A DNA stretch of 10,841 nucleotides from an uncultured Clostridium sp. (GCA_902464345.1 CABQJA010000062.1:1-10841), one strand, 5' to 3'; shown: positions 1 to 7,255, counted from the stretch's first letter. Notes: a model not told the origin generated them from the sequence alone. Translations and numbers: made by a program.

Positions 1-2
1 AT

Positions 3-1430
3 AATATCTGGTTTTCCAGAGAGGGAAACTTTCCGAAGCTGCTGGAGGTGCTGGGCTTTGATCCGGAGCATATGTGGACCGATGATGAGAAGCGGGATTT
101 TGCATCTGCATATCTGGCATTTTCAACCACATATGCACAAAAGGGCGGAAGAAAGCTGCCGATTACGACCGGCGATGCGTTTCTGACATTCTTAACCATT
201 TACGGTTATGAAGAAACCAGAGAGATGACTGCAGTAGAGCTCGGAGATAAGATTGATAAGATCTGGAAGGAATTCCTGATTCTGTGCAATGATGAGGTCG
301 TGGATCTTCGTATGGATCCGGTCGATCTCGGAAAGAAGAATGTGTTAAGCTACCTGCTTCCGGCAAATGCAAAGAAGCTGAAGGTATCGTTTGTTTATGA
401 TAAATCACCAAGTAATTCCGACTGGAACTACAGTCATGAATTAGGCAGAAAGTATATACAGGACCGGTTCTCGAATCAGATCGAGACCGAGGCGATCGAG
501 AATGTGGCACCGGATGAGAATGCAGCGACGGTGCTGGAGGATCTGATCGATTTCGGTAGTGATATTATTTTCACGACGACCTCACAGCTGATCCAGCCGA
601 GTCTGGTAGCGGCCGTGAAGCATCCGGAGGCGAAGATTCTGAACTGTTCCTTAAATACGACACATCAGTATATCCGTACCTATTATGCCCGGATGTATGA
701 AGGAAAGTTCCTGACCGGAGTGATCGCCGGTTCTCTGACAGAGAATAACCGGATCGGCTATGTGGCAGATTATCCGATCTATGGAATTACAGCGAATATT
801 AATGCATTTGCACTGGGTGCGAAGTTCGTAAATCCGCGTGCAAAGGTATATCTGGAGTGGTCTACGATGAAGGATCACGATATATATAAGACCTTCTGGG
901 AACAGCAGGTATCCTATGTATCGAATCAGGATATGATCACACCGCAGAATGCATCCCGCCAGTTCGGACTGTATCATATTGACAATGATGTGATCACGAA
1001 TCTGGTCATGCCGGTGTGGAACTGGGGCGTATTTTATGAGAAGCTTTTACAGAGCATCATGAGCGGCTCCTGGAAAAAGGAGGATGTAAAGGAAGGAACC
1101 AAGGCGTTGAATTACTGGTGGGGAATGTCCGCCGGTGTGATTGATATTATCTGTTCGCAGAATCTTCCGGCATCGACCAGACAGCTGGTCGGATTGTTAA
1201 AGCAGCTGATCTGCAAGGGTGAGCTGACCCCGTTTGACGGTGAGATCATAGCACAGGACGGGACCGTAAAGAGCAAGGCCGGCGAACGGATGAGTCCGGA
1301 AGAAATAGTAACTATGGACTGGTTGGTAGATAATGTGATCGGCAGTATCCCAACCGTAGATGAACTCAATGAGCAGGCTCAGCCGGTGGTTATGATGCAG
1401 GGTGTTGCTACGAGTAAGAAGGAAGAGTAA
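3..1430 (+). CDS. BMP/PnrA-family ligand-binding protein, 5'-partial
   Basis: The frame is open from the first complete codon (base 3), and the residues before the GTG at 48 (beginning NIWFSREGNF) look coding. The gene therefore starts upstream of the window and the GTG is not its start. Roughly the first 120 visible residues form a helical, charged region rather than a lipoprotein leader. From about base 370 (KLKVSFVYDKSP) it matches the basic membrane protein / PnrA substrate-binding fold: an alternating beta-alpha pattern, a segment DFGSDIIFTTTSQ, then YEGKFLTGVIAGSLTENNRIGYV, which resembles the BMP hallmark 'G.lAG..s..g.iG.v'. Known BMP proteins bind nucleosides or related small molecules for ABC import. 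This one has an extra N-terminal region and no ABC permease or ATPase nearby, so an intracellular sensing or binding role is possible (inference). It ends one base before the next gene's ATG, which suggests translational coupling. Confidence 0.8.
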   Translation, partial: NIWFSREGNFPKLLEVLGFDPEHMWTDDEKRDFASAYLAFSTTYAQKGGRKLPITTGDAFLTFLTIYGYEETREMTAVELGDKIDKIWKEFLILCNDEVVDLRMDPVDLGKKNVLSYLLPANAKKLKVSFVYDKSPSNSDWNYSHELGRKYIQDRFSNQIETEAIENVAPDENAATVLEDLIDFGSDIIFTTTSQLIQPSLVAAVKHPEAKILNCSLNTTHQYIRTYYARMYEGKFLTGVIAGSLTENNRIGYVADYPIYGITANINAFALGAKFVNPRAKVYLEWSTMKDHDIYKTFWEQQVSYVSNQDMITPQNASRQFGLYHIDNDVITNLVMPVWNWGVFYEKLLQSIMSGSWKKEDVKEGTKALNYWWGMSAGVIDIICSQNLPASTRQLVGLLKQLICKGELTPFDGEIIAQDGTVKSKAGERMSPEEIVTMDWLVDNVIGSIPTVDELNEQAQPVVMMQGVATSKKEE

Positions 1431-1431
1431 G

Positions 1432-2022
1432 ATGCGGATTTTGGTACTGGCAGACATAGAGTCAAAATACTACTGGGATTATTTCGATAAAAGTAAATTA
1501 GATGGCATAGACCTGATACTCTCCTGCGGCGATTTGAAGCCGGAGTATTTATCCTTTTTAGCGACCTTTGCCAAAGTACCGATTCTGTATGTCAGGGGAA
1601 ATCATGATGACATATACGAGACCAATCCGCCGGATGGATGTATCTGCATAGAGGATACGATCTACACCTATCAGGGAGTAAGAATCCTCGGACTGGGTGG
1701 CTCCATTCGTTATAAGCAGGGCAAGAACCAGTACACGCAGACGGAGATGAACGGCAGAGTCCGGCGCCTGTGGTGGAAGCTGAAGAAGAGCAAGGGAATC
1801 GATATTTTACTGACGCATTCTCCTGCTTATCATATCAATGACGGAGAAGACGGACCGCATGAAGGCTTTGAGGCATTTGTTCAGATTCTGGACACATATA
1901 AGCCGAAATGCTTTATCCACGGACATGTGCACATGACATATTCCAGATCCCATAAGCGGGAAAGTGTGTACCATGAGACAAGAATCATTAACGGATTCGA
2001 AAAATATATATTTGATTTCTAA
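1432..2022 (+). CDS. Small calcineurin-like metallophosphoesterase
   Basis: This 196-residue protein has most of the metallophosphoesterase signature in order: D8, SCGD (D34), GNHD (56-59), THS (H129) and HGHVH (163-167). These are two-metal-site ligands in the calcineurin-like superfamily, which hydrolyses phosphomono- or diesters. The first motif, normally D-x-H, reads D8-I-E10, so one usual metal-binding histidine is replaced by glutamate. The substrate cannot be told from sequence; the size resembles YfcE-like single-domain phosphodiesterases. The ATG at 1432 is chosen because it follows the preceding stop by one base and has GGAAGAG upstream. A longer in-frame extension to 1402 would overlap the previous gene and adds only basic, unconserved-looking residues. 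There is no signal peptide, so it is probably cytosolic. Confidence 0.85.
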   Translation: MRILVLADIESKYYWDYFDKSKLDGIDLILSCGDLKPEYLSFLATFAKVPILYVRGNHDDIYETNPPDGCICIEDTIYTYQGVRILGLGGSIRYKQGKNQYTQTEMNGRVRRLWWKLKKSKGIDILLTHSPAYHINDGEDGPHEGFEAFVQILDTYKPKCFIHGHVHMTYSRSHKRESVYHETRIINGFEKYIFDF

Positions 2023-2038
2023 AGGAGACAGTGCAATT

Positions 2039-2545
2039 ATGATGCGAATGGATGAAGAAATGATAATTAACCCGGTGCTGATGCTTGCGATCAGCCGAAT
2101 GAGGGAGAATGATAATGCCGAGACCAGAGAGAAGATGGTAGAAGCGATGGTAGAGGCCAGGTTCCTGGTGCCATGTCTGATCCAGATGAAGCCGGGCACT
2201 GAGCAGGAGACCCAGCGGGATACCACAAACACGGTCGTGAATTTCAATATGCTGAGAACACAGGCCGGACAGATGTATTTTATGATATTCACCGATATCG
2301 GATCTCTGAAGAAGTGGCAGGATATCCCGAATCAGAACGGTATGGTCATGACCTTTGATGATGTTGCGGATCTCGTGCTGCGGGCAGGAGATAAGGCGGC
2401 CGGTGTGGTTCTGAATCCACAGACCACCAATCTGGCGTTCCAGAGCGGAATGATCGCAGAAATCATGAAGAACAGGGAATCGGTGCAGGCGGAAGGAGCC
2501 GTGCAGGAGATTACTCCGGAAGAGGCAGCGGATATATTAAAGTAA
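2039..2545 (+). CDS. SseB-like protein (enhanced serine sensitivity family)
   Basis: This 168-residue protein resembles the SseB N-terminal domain. It opens with a helix containing NPVL (11-14), followed by a long helix (about 26-40) and the strand RFLVPCLI (41-48). It then has a strand ending MYFMIFTD (79-86) and the short element SLKKW (89-93). SseB-family proteins are widespread and of unclear function; the name comes from an E. coli overexpression phenotype of altered serine sensitivity. The C-terminal tail (about 145-168) is acidic and probably flexible. The ATG at 2039 is chosen because AAAGGAG (2021-2027), overlapping the preceding stop, precedes it by 11 bases. The next codon (2042) is also ATG and could serve. 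It belongs to a compact run with the metallophosphoesterase upstream and the MBL hydrolase downstream. Confidence 0.7.
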   Translation: MMRMDEEMIINPVLMLAISRMRENDNAETREKMVEAMVEARFLVPCLIQMKPGTEQETQRDTTNTVVNFNMLRTQAGQMYFMIFTDIGSLKKWQDIPNQNGMVMTFDDVADLVLRAGDKAAGVVLNPQTTNLAFQSGMIAEIMKNRESVQAEGAVQEITPEEAADILK

Positions 2546-2567
2546 GTGATAAGGTAGTGAGCAGAAG

Positions 2568-3401
2568 ATGAAACTGACAATGTTGGGAACCGGCAATGCA
2601 ACCGTAACGGAATGTTTTAATACATGCTTCGCACTGACCAATGAGGAGAATTCCTGTTTTCTGGTGGATACCGGTGGTGGAAATCGAATACTGAAGGTTC
2701 TGAAGGACTGTCATATTTCACTGAATCAGATTCATGATATATTCGTTACGCATGAGCATCTGGATCATATCCTTGGCGTTCTGTGGCTGATCCGCATGAT
2801 CGGTACGAAGATAAATCAGGGAACGTATGAAGGAACGTTAAGCATTTACTGCCATATTGAGCTGATCGAGAAGATTTGTGTTATGGCGGAGATGACGATC
2901 CAGGAAAAGGTATGCAGGCATATCGGGAAGGAAATCCTGTTTGTGGCCATCGATACGGGTGAGCAGATGAAGATTCTGGACAGTGATGTGACATTTTTTG
3001 ATATTGAATCAACGAAAGCAAAGCAGTTTGGATTTACACTGGTGACGAAGGACGGACTGAAGCTGGCATGTCTTGGGGATGAGCCGTATAATCCGTCAAA
3101 TGAAGTCTTTGTAAGAGACAGTGACTGGCTGATGCATGAAGCATTCTGTCTGTATGGAGAAGCGGACAGATTTCATCCGTATGAGAAGCATCACAGCACT
3201 GTGCGGGAGGCCTGTATGACAGCGGAGAGCCTGTCAGTTCCGAATCTGATCCTGTATCACACGGAGGAGACGCATCTCGCAGAACGAAAGGAATTATACA
3301 GCGAAGAGGGCAGACAGTTTTATCATGGAAATCTGTTTGTCCCGAATGATATGGAGAGCTTTGAACTAAAACGTACATTAAAGTTTCCGGGGGCATGTTA
3401 A
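2568..3401 (+). CDS. MBL-fold metallohydrolase (RNase Z-like branch)
   Basis: This 277-residue protein starts MKLTMLGTGN, a typical first strand of RNase Z/YhfI-like metallo-beta-lactamase-fold enzymes. FLVDTGGG (31-38) follows, then the metal motif THEHLDH (H62, H64, D66, H67), CLGDE (D171) and LYHTEE (H231). These match MBL motifs 1, 2, 4 and 5. The motif 3 histidine is not obvious: the corresponding stretch FDIESTKAKQFGF (about 144-156) seems to have serine where RNase Z-type proteins carry histidine. Members of this branch cleave phosphodiester or related ester bonds; the substrate here is unknown. A weak ribosome binding site (AAGGT, 2551-2555) precedes the ATG. The stop overlaps a possible but unlikely upstream start of the next gene. 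It lies in a plus-strand gene run with another predicted phosphoesterase. Confidence 0.8.
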   Translation: MKLTMLGTGNATVTECFNTCFALTNEENSCFLVDTGGGNRILKVLKDCHISLNQIHDIFVTHEHLDHILGVLWLIRMIGTKINQGTYEGTLSIYCHIELIEKICVMAEMTIQEKVCRHIGKEILFVAIDTGEQMKILDSDVTFFDIESTKAKQFGFTLVTKDGLKLACLGDEPYNPSNEVFVRDSDWLMHEAFCLYGEADRFHPYEKHHSTVREACMTAESLSVPNLILYHTEETHLAERKELYSEEGRQFYHGNLFVPNDMESFELKRTLKFPGAC

Positions 3402-3430
3402 ATGCAACAGAGGAAAAGGGGAGGTTTGAA

Positions 3431-3985
3431 ATGGGTAAGATAATCAAGAAGTGTCTGGCTTGCGGCACCCTGAATGCATATGATGCCGAGCAGTGCAAGA
3501 AATGCGAAAGCCCATTGCTGGCAGATGTGGATCAGGATGATGAGATTCTGGGTGTAGATCCGATGGAAGCAGCACTTTCCGATGCCGTATCTACGGCAGA
3601 AGGAATGGAAGATGACCTGGTAGCGCAGATTTTAAAGGAGCAGGCAGAAAATGCCAAGCAGATTGTTGCCAAAGAGAAGGAAAAGGAAGAACGAAAGAAG
3701 AAGCGGGAAGCCAAGAAAGGAAGCTCTTACGGATTCTCCATCGGAGGCGAGAGTTCCGGTTCTTATGGATCCTCCGGTTCTACGGAACGTTCCGGCGGAT
3801 ATGGAAGCTTTGGCCGTACAGATGGATCACCGAGCAGGTTCAGCAGCTTTAAGATCAGCAGTGGTGACGGTTATGTGGCCAGTGATGAAGATGAACCGGG
3901 AAGAGTCCATTTCAACGGTTCGCTCCGGATGCAGGCAATCCGGAAAAGTCAGGCACAGGGCAAAACAGATAATGATGAGAAATAA
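3431..3985 (+). CDS. Zinc-ribbon protein with coiled-coil and Ser/Tyr/Gly-rich segment, unknown function
   Basis: I do not recognise this 184-residue protein. Residues 8-25 form a short zinc ribbon (C8-x2-C11 and C22-x2-C25), a fold often used for protein or nucleic-acid contacts. Residues 32-64 are acidic. Residues 64-97 are Lys/Glu-rich and likely a charged helix or coiled coil. Residues 98-140 are low complexity (repeated SSYG, GSYGSSG, GGYGSFG) and probably disordered. The tail (150-184) is charged. The ATG at 3431 is chosen because GGGGAGG (3418-3424) lies six bases upstream; the in-frame ATG at 3395 overlaps the previous stop and lacks such a site. The gene lies between an MBL hydrolase and methionine aminopeptidase. 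No membrane segments are visible. Confidence 0.75.
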   Translation: MGKIIKKCLACGTLNAYDAEQCKKCESPLLADVDQDDEILGVDPMEAALSDAVSTAEGMEDDLVAQILKEQAENAKQIVAKEKEKEERKKKREAKKGSSYGFSIGGESSGSYGSSGSTERSGGYGSFGRTDGSPSRFSSFKISSGDGYVASDEDEPGRVHFNGSLRMQAIRKSQAQGKTDNDEK

Positions 3986-4033
3986 CCTGCATTTATATGC
4001 AGAGAATAAGTGAATAAGAAAGAAGTGGCAGAA

Positions 4034-4903
4034 ATGAAAATTGGAAGAAATGATCCTTGCTGGTGTGGAAGTGGAAAGAAATATAAAGTGTGTCATATGC
4101 AGCTGGATGAAAAGATGAATGCATATCATCTGAAGGGTGCAAAGATACCAACCCACAAAATGATCAAGACACCGGAGCAGATTGAAGGTATCCGCAAAGC
4201 AGGAGAGGCAAACACGATGGTTCTGGATTATATTGAGCCATATGTAAAGGAAGGAATCTCGACCGGAGAGCTGGACCGGCTGATCTATGATTATACATTA
4301 AAGATTGGCGGAATCCCGGCTTGCCTGAATTATAAGGGATATCCGAAGAGTGTATGTACCTCGATCGATGATGTGGTATGCCACGGAATCCCGGATGACA
4401 ACCGGATCCTGAAATCAGGAGAGATCATTAATGTAGACTGTACAACGATTTATAACGGATATTTCGGTGATGCATCCAGAATGTACTGCATCGGCGATGT
4501 CAGTCCGGAGAAGCGGAAGCTGGTTGAGGTAACCAAGGAATGTCTGGATATTGGATTCCAGATGGTAAAGCCATGGGCATTCCTGGGCGATATGGGTGTA
4601 GCAGTCAATCATCATGCTATGGAGAATGGATACAGTGTGGTTCGTGAGATCGGTGGTCATGGAGTCGGTATTGAGTTCCATGAGGATCCATGGGTAAGCC
4701 ATATCGGAACTCCGGGCGGAGACTACCTGATGGTTCCGGGTATGATCTTTACGATCGAGCCAATGGTAAATATGGGAAAGCCGGATGTATGGGAAGACGA
4801 AGATGACGGCTGGACAGTCCGGACAGAGGACGGAAAGCCATCCGCACAGTGGGAATACACGATTCTGGTAACCGAAAACGGTGCAGAGATATTGTCTCAC
4901 TAG
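4034..4903 (+). CDS. map: Type I methionine aminopeptidase with N-terminal SEC-C zinc motif
   Basis: The enzyme removes the initiator methionine from nascent proteins in the cytosol, using two metal ions. The protein is 289 residues from the ATG at 4034. Residues 4-22 (GRNDPCWCGSGKKYK..CH) are a SEC-C zinc motif with C9, C11, C20 and H21 as likely ligands. The pita-bread catalytic domain follows, with H117 (CHGIP), metal ligands D135 (NVDCT), D146 (GDASRM), H209 (GGHGVG), E242 (FTIEPM) and E274 (QWEYT), plus H216 (FHEDPW). All five ligands are present, so it should be active. SEC-C domains occur on MetAP and SecA in many Firmicutes and may help ribosome or protein binding (family knowledge). 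The start is uncertain: a GTG at 4010 is in frame, and neither site has a strong Shine-Dalgarno. The ATG is preferred because family members usually begin MKIGRNDPC or similar. Confidence 0.95.
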   Translation: MKIGRNDPCWCGSGKKYKVCHMQLDEKMNAYHLKGAKIPTHKMIKTPEQIEGIRKAGEANTMVLDYIEPYVKEGISTGELDRLIYDYTLKIGGIPACLNYKGYPKSVCTSIDDVVCHGIPDDNRILKSGEIINVDCTTIYNGYFGDASRMYCIGDVSPEKRKLVEVTKECLDIGFQMVKPWAFLGDMGVAVNHHAMENGYSVVREIGGHGVGIEFHEDPWVSHIGTPGGDYLMVPGMIFTIEPMVNMGKPDVWEDEDDGWTVRTEDGKPSAQWEYTILVTENGAEILSH

Positions 4904-4977
4904 GAAGTCGCCGGATGAATAGAAAGGCACATATAGGCAGGGCATACCGCTGAAGCCATATGCGGGGAAAACTCAAT

Positions 4978-4984
4978 GAGGAGG
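4978..4984 (+). promoter_or_regulatory. Ribosome binding site GAGGAGG deciding the start at 4990
   Basis: GAGGAGG lies five bases before the ATG at 4990 and is a near-perfect Shine-Dalgarno. It overlaps codons that would belong to a longer frame from the ATG at 4960, so the 4960 start (ten extra residues, no good site upstream) is unlikely. Confidence 0.75.
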
Positions 4985-4989
4985 AGACA

Positions 4990-7170
4990 ATGAAGATTTT
5001 TCGGGGAATGCGAGGCAGTATTTTTCTGTTCTCCATGATATATGTTTTGATCGGCATTATTCTGCTGATCGTATCCGATGCACCGATGCTGGCAGTGAGT
5101 TATATCTTTTCGGTGCTGTTGATCGTATCCGGAATTATTCTGGTGATGTATTACATCGGACGGGAAGCACAGCCGGATCAGGAAAGCTATGATCTGGCCG
5201 CCGGTATTCTGGCAACCATTGCGGGAATTTATCTGATGATCTATGCGAAGCTGCTGACACCGTGGATTCCGGCAGTAATGGGTATCCTGGTCATTGTGAG
5301 TGGTGTGATCACCTTTCAGAATGCACTGGACATGCGGAGACTAAAGCAGGTGTTCTGGGCACCGGTATTTCTGATCTCACTGGCAAGTATGGCACTGGGA
5401 GCCGTGATCTTATATTATCCGTTCCAGAAGACCAGCAGCCAGCTGCGTGTGATCGGAGCATCGATGTTCCTAAGCGGTGGCATTGATGTGATCACGACCT
5501 TATGGCAGACGATGCGGATCCACGGTGCACAGGCTGTGACACAGGAAATGAAATCCGCAGTTGTGAAGGTGAAGGATGATGTAGTGGAAACTGCCGTACA
5601 GGTAAAAAAAGAAGTTGCAACCATTACAGAGAACAAGTATAATAAGGCATTGGAAAAAACGAAAGGAAATGGTGATAAAATGGAAGTGATCTATTCAAGT
5701 ACCAGAAATGCAGCAGAGACTGCAACCGCATCTCAGGCAATTTTAAAAGGACTGGCAGAAAACGGAGGATTATTTGTACCGAATACGATTCCGGCACTGG
5801 ATGTATCGCTGGAAGCACTGTCAAAGATGTCTTATCAGGAGGTTGCATATGAGGTAATGAGCCGTATGCTGACCGACTTTACAGAGGAAGAGTTAAAGCA
5901 TTGTATTAACAGTGCCTATGATTCCAAGTTTGATACAACTGAGATTGCACCGCTGCGGAAGGCACATGGTGCAAATTATCTGGAACTGTTCCATGGATCC
6001 ACCATTGCATTTAAAGATATGGCACTGTCGATTCTTCCGTATCTGCTGACAACCTCAGCAAAGAAGAATCAGGTAAAGAATGATATCGTAATCCTGACAG
6101 CTACCTCCGGTGATACCGGTAAGGCAGCACTGGCAGGCTTTGCAGATGTACCGGGCACAAAGATCATCGTATTCTATCCGAAGAACGGTGTCAGCCCGAT
6201 CCAGGAGAAGCAGATGGTAACCCAGAAGGGTGCCAATACAGCGGTTGTCGGAATTATCGGTAACTTCGATGATGCACAGACCGGTGTTAAGAATATGTTT
6301 AACGATAAGGCTCTGGCAGAGGAAATGGATGCTGCAAACATGCAGTTCTCATCTGCAAACTCCATCAATATCGGACGTCTGGTACCACAGATGGTATATT
6401 ATGTATATGCATATTCCAGACTGGTGGCAGATGGTACGATCAAGGCAGGCGAGAAGATCAATGTTGTTGTACCGACCGGTAACTTCGGTAATATTCTGGC
6501 AGCATATTATGCAAAGGAGATGGGACTTCCGATTGCGAAGTTCATCTGTGCATCGAATGAGAATAAGGTATTGTTTGACTTCTTCCAGACCGGAGAGTAT
6601 AACAAGAACCGTGAGTTTATCCTGACAACCTCTCCATCTATGGATATTCTGATCTCCAGCAATCTGGAGCGTCTGATCTATAAGATTGCAGGCAATGATG
6701 CCGCAAAGGATGCAGAGCTTATGAAGGAATTATCAACCGATGGTGCTTATACGATCACACCGGACATGAAGGCAAAGCTTTCAGAGTTCTACGGCGGTTA
6801 TGCAACCGAGGAAGAGACGGCAGCTACGATCAAGAAGATCTATGAAGAGGATCAGTATATTATTGATACGCATACAGCGGTAGCAGCTACGGTATATGAC
6901 AAGTATCGTGCAGAGACCGGTGATACGACTCCGACTGTGATCGCATCGACCGCAAGTCCATATAAGTTTACCAGAAGCGTTATGAATGCCATTGATCATT
7001 CCTATGATGCCAAGAGCGATTTCGAGCTGGTAGATGAGTTAAACAAGCTTTCAGGTGTAAAGGTTCCGCAGGCAATTGAGGATATCCGGACAGCTCCGGT
7101 ACTTCATGATACCGTATGTGACAAGACCGAGATGGAAGCAACCGTTAAGAAGATCCTGAATCTGAAATAA
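4990..7170 (+). CDS. DUF308/HdeD-like membrane domain joined in frame to threonine synthase
   Basis: One uninterrupted frame of 726 residues from the ATG at 4990. Residues 1-172 contain six hydrophobic helices (about 11-28, 33-56, 69-86, 92-109, 122-143, 152-172), the pattern of DUF308/HdeD-like membrane proteins. Residues 173-230 are a hydrophilic, Lys/Glu/Val-rich amphipathic stretch. Residue 231 is the methionine at which a normal threonine synthase would begin, and the remaining 496 residues are a full-length ThrC. No stop codon separates the two parts. Either the protein is a membrane-tethered threonine synthase, or the membrane gene has lost its stop and ThrC is also made from an internal start (see the entry at 5680), or a base error in the sequence hides a stop. 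HdeD of E. coli is linked to acid resistance; that role is not implied here. It follows map after 86 bases. Confidence 0.6.
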   Translation: MKIFRGMRGSIFLFSMIYVLIGIILLIVSDAPMLAVSYIFSVLLIVSGIILVMYYIGREAQPDQESYDLAAGILATIAGIYLMIYAKLLTPWIPAVMGILVIVSGVITFQNALDMRRLKQVFWAPVFLISLASMALGAVILYYPFQKTSSQLRVIGASMFLSGGIDVITTLWQTMRIHGAQAVTQEMKSAVVKVKDDVVETAVQVKKEVATITENKYNKALEKTKGNGDKMEVIYSSTRNAAETATASQAILKGLAENGGLFVPNTIPALDVSLEALSKMSYQEVAYEVMSRMLTDFTEEELKHCINSAYDSKFDTTEIAPLRKAHGANYLELFHGSTIAFKDMALSILPYLLTTSAKKNQVKNDIVILTATSGDTGKAALAGFADVPGTKIIVFYPKNGVSPIQEKQMVTQKGANTAVVGIIGNFDDAQTGVKNMFNDKALAEEMDAANMQFSSANSINIGRLVPQMVYYVYAYSRLVADGTIKAGEKINVVVPTGNFGNILAAYYAKEMGLPIAKFICASNENKVLFDFFQTGEYNKNREFILTTSPSMDILISSNLERLIYKIAGNDAAKDAELMKELSTDGAYTITPDMKAKLSEFYGGYATEEETAATIKKIYEEDQYIIDTHTAVAATVYDKYRAETGDTTPTVIASTASPYKFTRSVMNAIDHSYDAKSDFELVDELNKLSGVKVPQAIEDIRTAPVLHDTVCDKTEMEATVKKILNLK
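5661..5676 (+). promoter_or_regulatory. Internal ribosome binding site ahead of thrC
   Basis: GAAAGG (5661-5666) and GGTGAT (5671-5676) are the two halves of the sequence complementary to the 3' end of 16S rRNA (GAAAGGAGGTGAT), separated here by AAAT. GGTGAT lies three bases before the ATG at 5680 and GAAAGG thirteen. This looks like a working or relic start signal for an independent threonine synthase inside the long frame. Confidence 0.5.
5680..7170 (+). CDS. thrC: Threonine synthase (internal start, ThrC-only product)
   Basis: Threonine synthase converts O-phospho-L-homoserine and water to L-threonine and phosphate using PLP, the last step of threonine synthesis. From the ATG at 5680 the product is 496 residues, a usual length for the bacterial/fungal-like ThrC class in Clostridia. 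The N-terminal domain has the characteristic LAENGGLFVP (25-34). The PLP lysine is K112 in HGSTIAFKDMA, LTATSGDTGKAA (139-150) carries the phosphate-binding residues, and PTGNFGNILAAYYA follows later. All expected elements are present, so the enzyme should be active. It is in frame with the upstream membrane domain with no stop between. An internal Shine-Dalgarno-like sequence (5661-5676) supports separate initiation. No threonine attenuator or other hom/thrB genes are visible nearby. Confidence 0.85.
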   Translation: MEVIYSSTRNAAETATASQAILKGLAENGGLFVPNTIPALDVSLEALSKMSYQEVAYEVMSRMLTDFTEEELKHCINSAYDSKFDTTEIAPLRKAHGANYLELFHGSTIAFKDMALSILPYLLTTSAKKNQVKNDIVILTATSGDTGKAALAGFADVPGTKIIVFYPKNGVSPIQEKQMVTQKGANTAVVGIIGNFDDAQTGVKNMFNDKALAEEMDAANMQFSSANSINIGRLVPQMVYYVYAYSRLVADGTIKAGEKINVVVPTGNFGNILAAYYAKEMGLPIAKFICASNENKVLFDFFQTGEYNKNREFILTTSPSMDILISSNLERLIYKIAGNDAAKDAELMKELSTDGAYTITPDMKAKLSEFYGGYATEEETAATIKKIYEEDQYIIDTHTAVAATVYDKYRAETGDTTPTVIASTASPYKFTRSVMNAIDHSYDAKSDFELVDELNKLSGVKVPQAIEDIRTAPVLHDTVCDKTEMEATVKKILNLK

Positions 7171-7205
7171 CAGCTGTTTTCCGAAAATATTCAGAAATAA
7201 ATAAC

Positions 7206-7247
7206 AGACAGTTCATTCGTACCTTCCTGTCTATAAATAAAACCAGG
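7206..7247 (+). promoter_or_regulatory. Candidate preQ1-I-like riboswitch aptamer upstream of queD
   Basis: AGACAG (7206-7211) pairs perfectly with CTGTCT (7227-7232) around a 15-base loop that begins TTC and ends in C immediately before the 3' arm. In preQ1-I aptamers the base at that position is the ligand-pairing cytosine. An A-rich tail ATAAATAAAACCAGG (7233-7247) follows, resembling the A-rich tail of preQ1-I RNAs that folds back on the loop as a pseudoknot. The location, ahead of queD-queE-folE-queC and just upstream of an intrinsic terminator, is what such a riboswitch would have. The loop is longer than in classic examples and the loop-tail pairing is imperfect by eye, so this is a candidate only. 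Confidence 0.45.
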
Positions 7248-7255
7248 ACCGCATA

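Noticed and set aside
48..50. GTG as the start codon of the first gene
   Set aside because: The same frame is open to the window edge and the preceding residues look coding and conserved in style, so the gene is truncated by the window rather than starting here.
3651..4013. 120-codon open frame overlapping the zinc-ribbon gene and the start of map
   Set aside because: It is out of frame with a gene that has a good start site and clear motifs; its Arg/Met/Ser-rich translation shows no recognisable motif.
4960..4989. Ten-residue N-terminal extension of the membrane/ThrC fusion from the ATG at 4960
   Set aside because: It has no ribosome binding site, whereas GAGGAGG sits five bases before the ATG at 4990.
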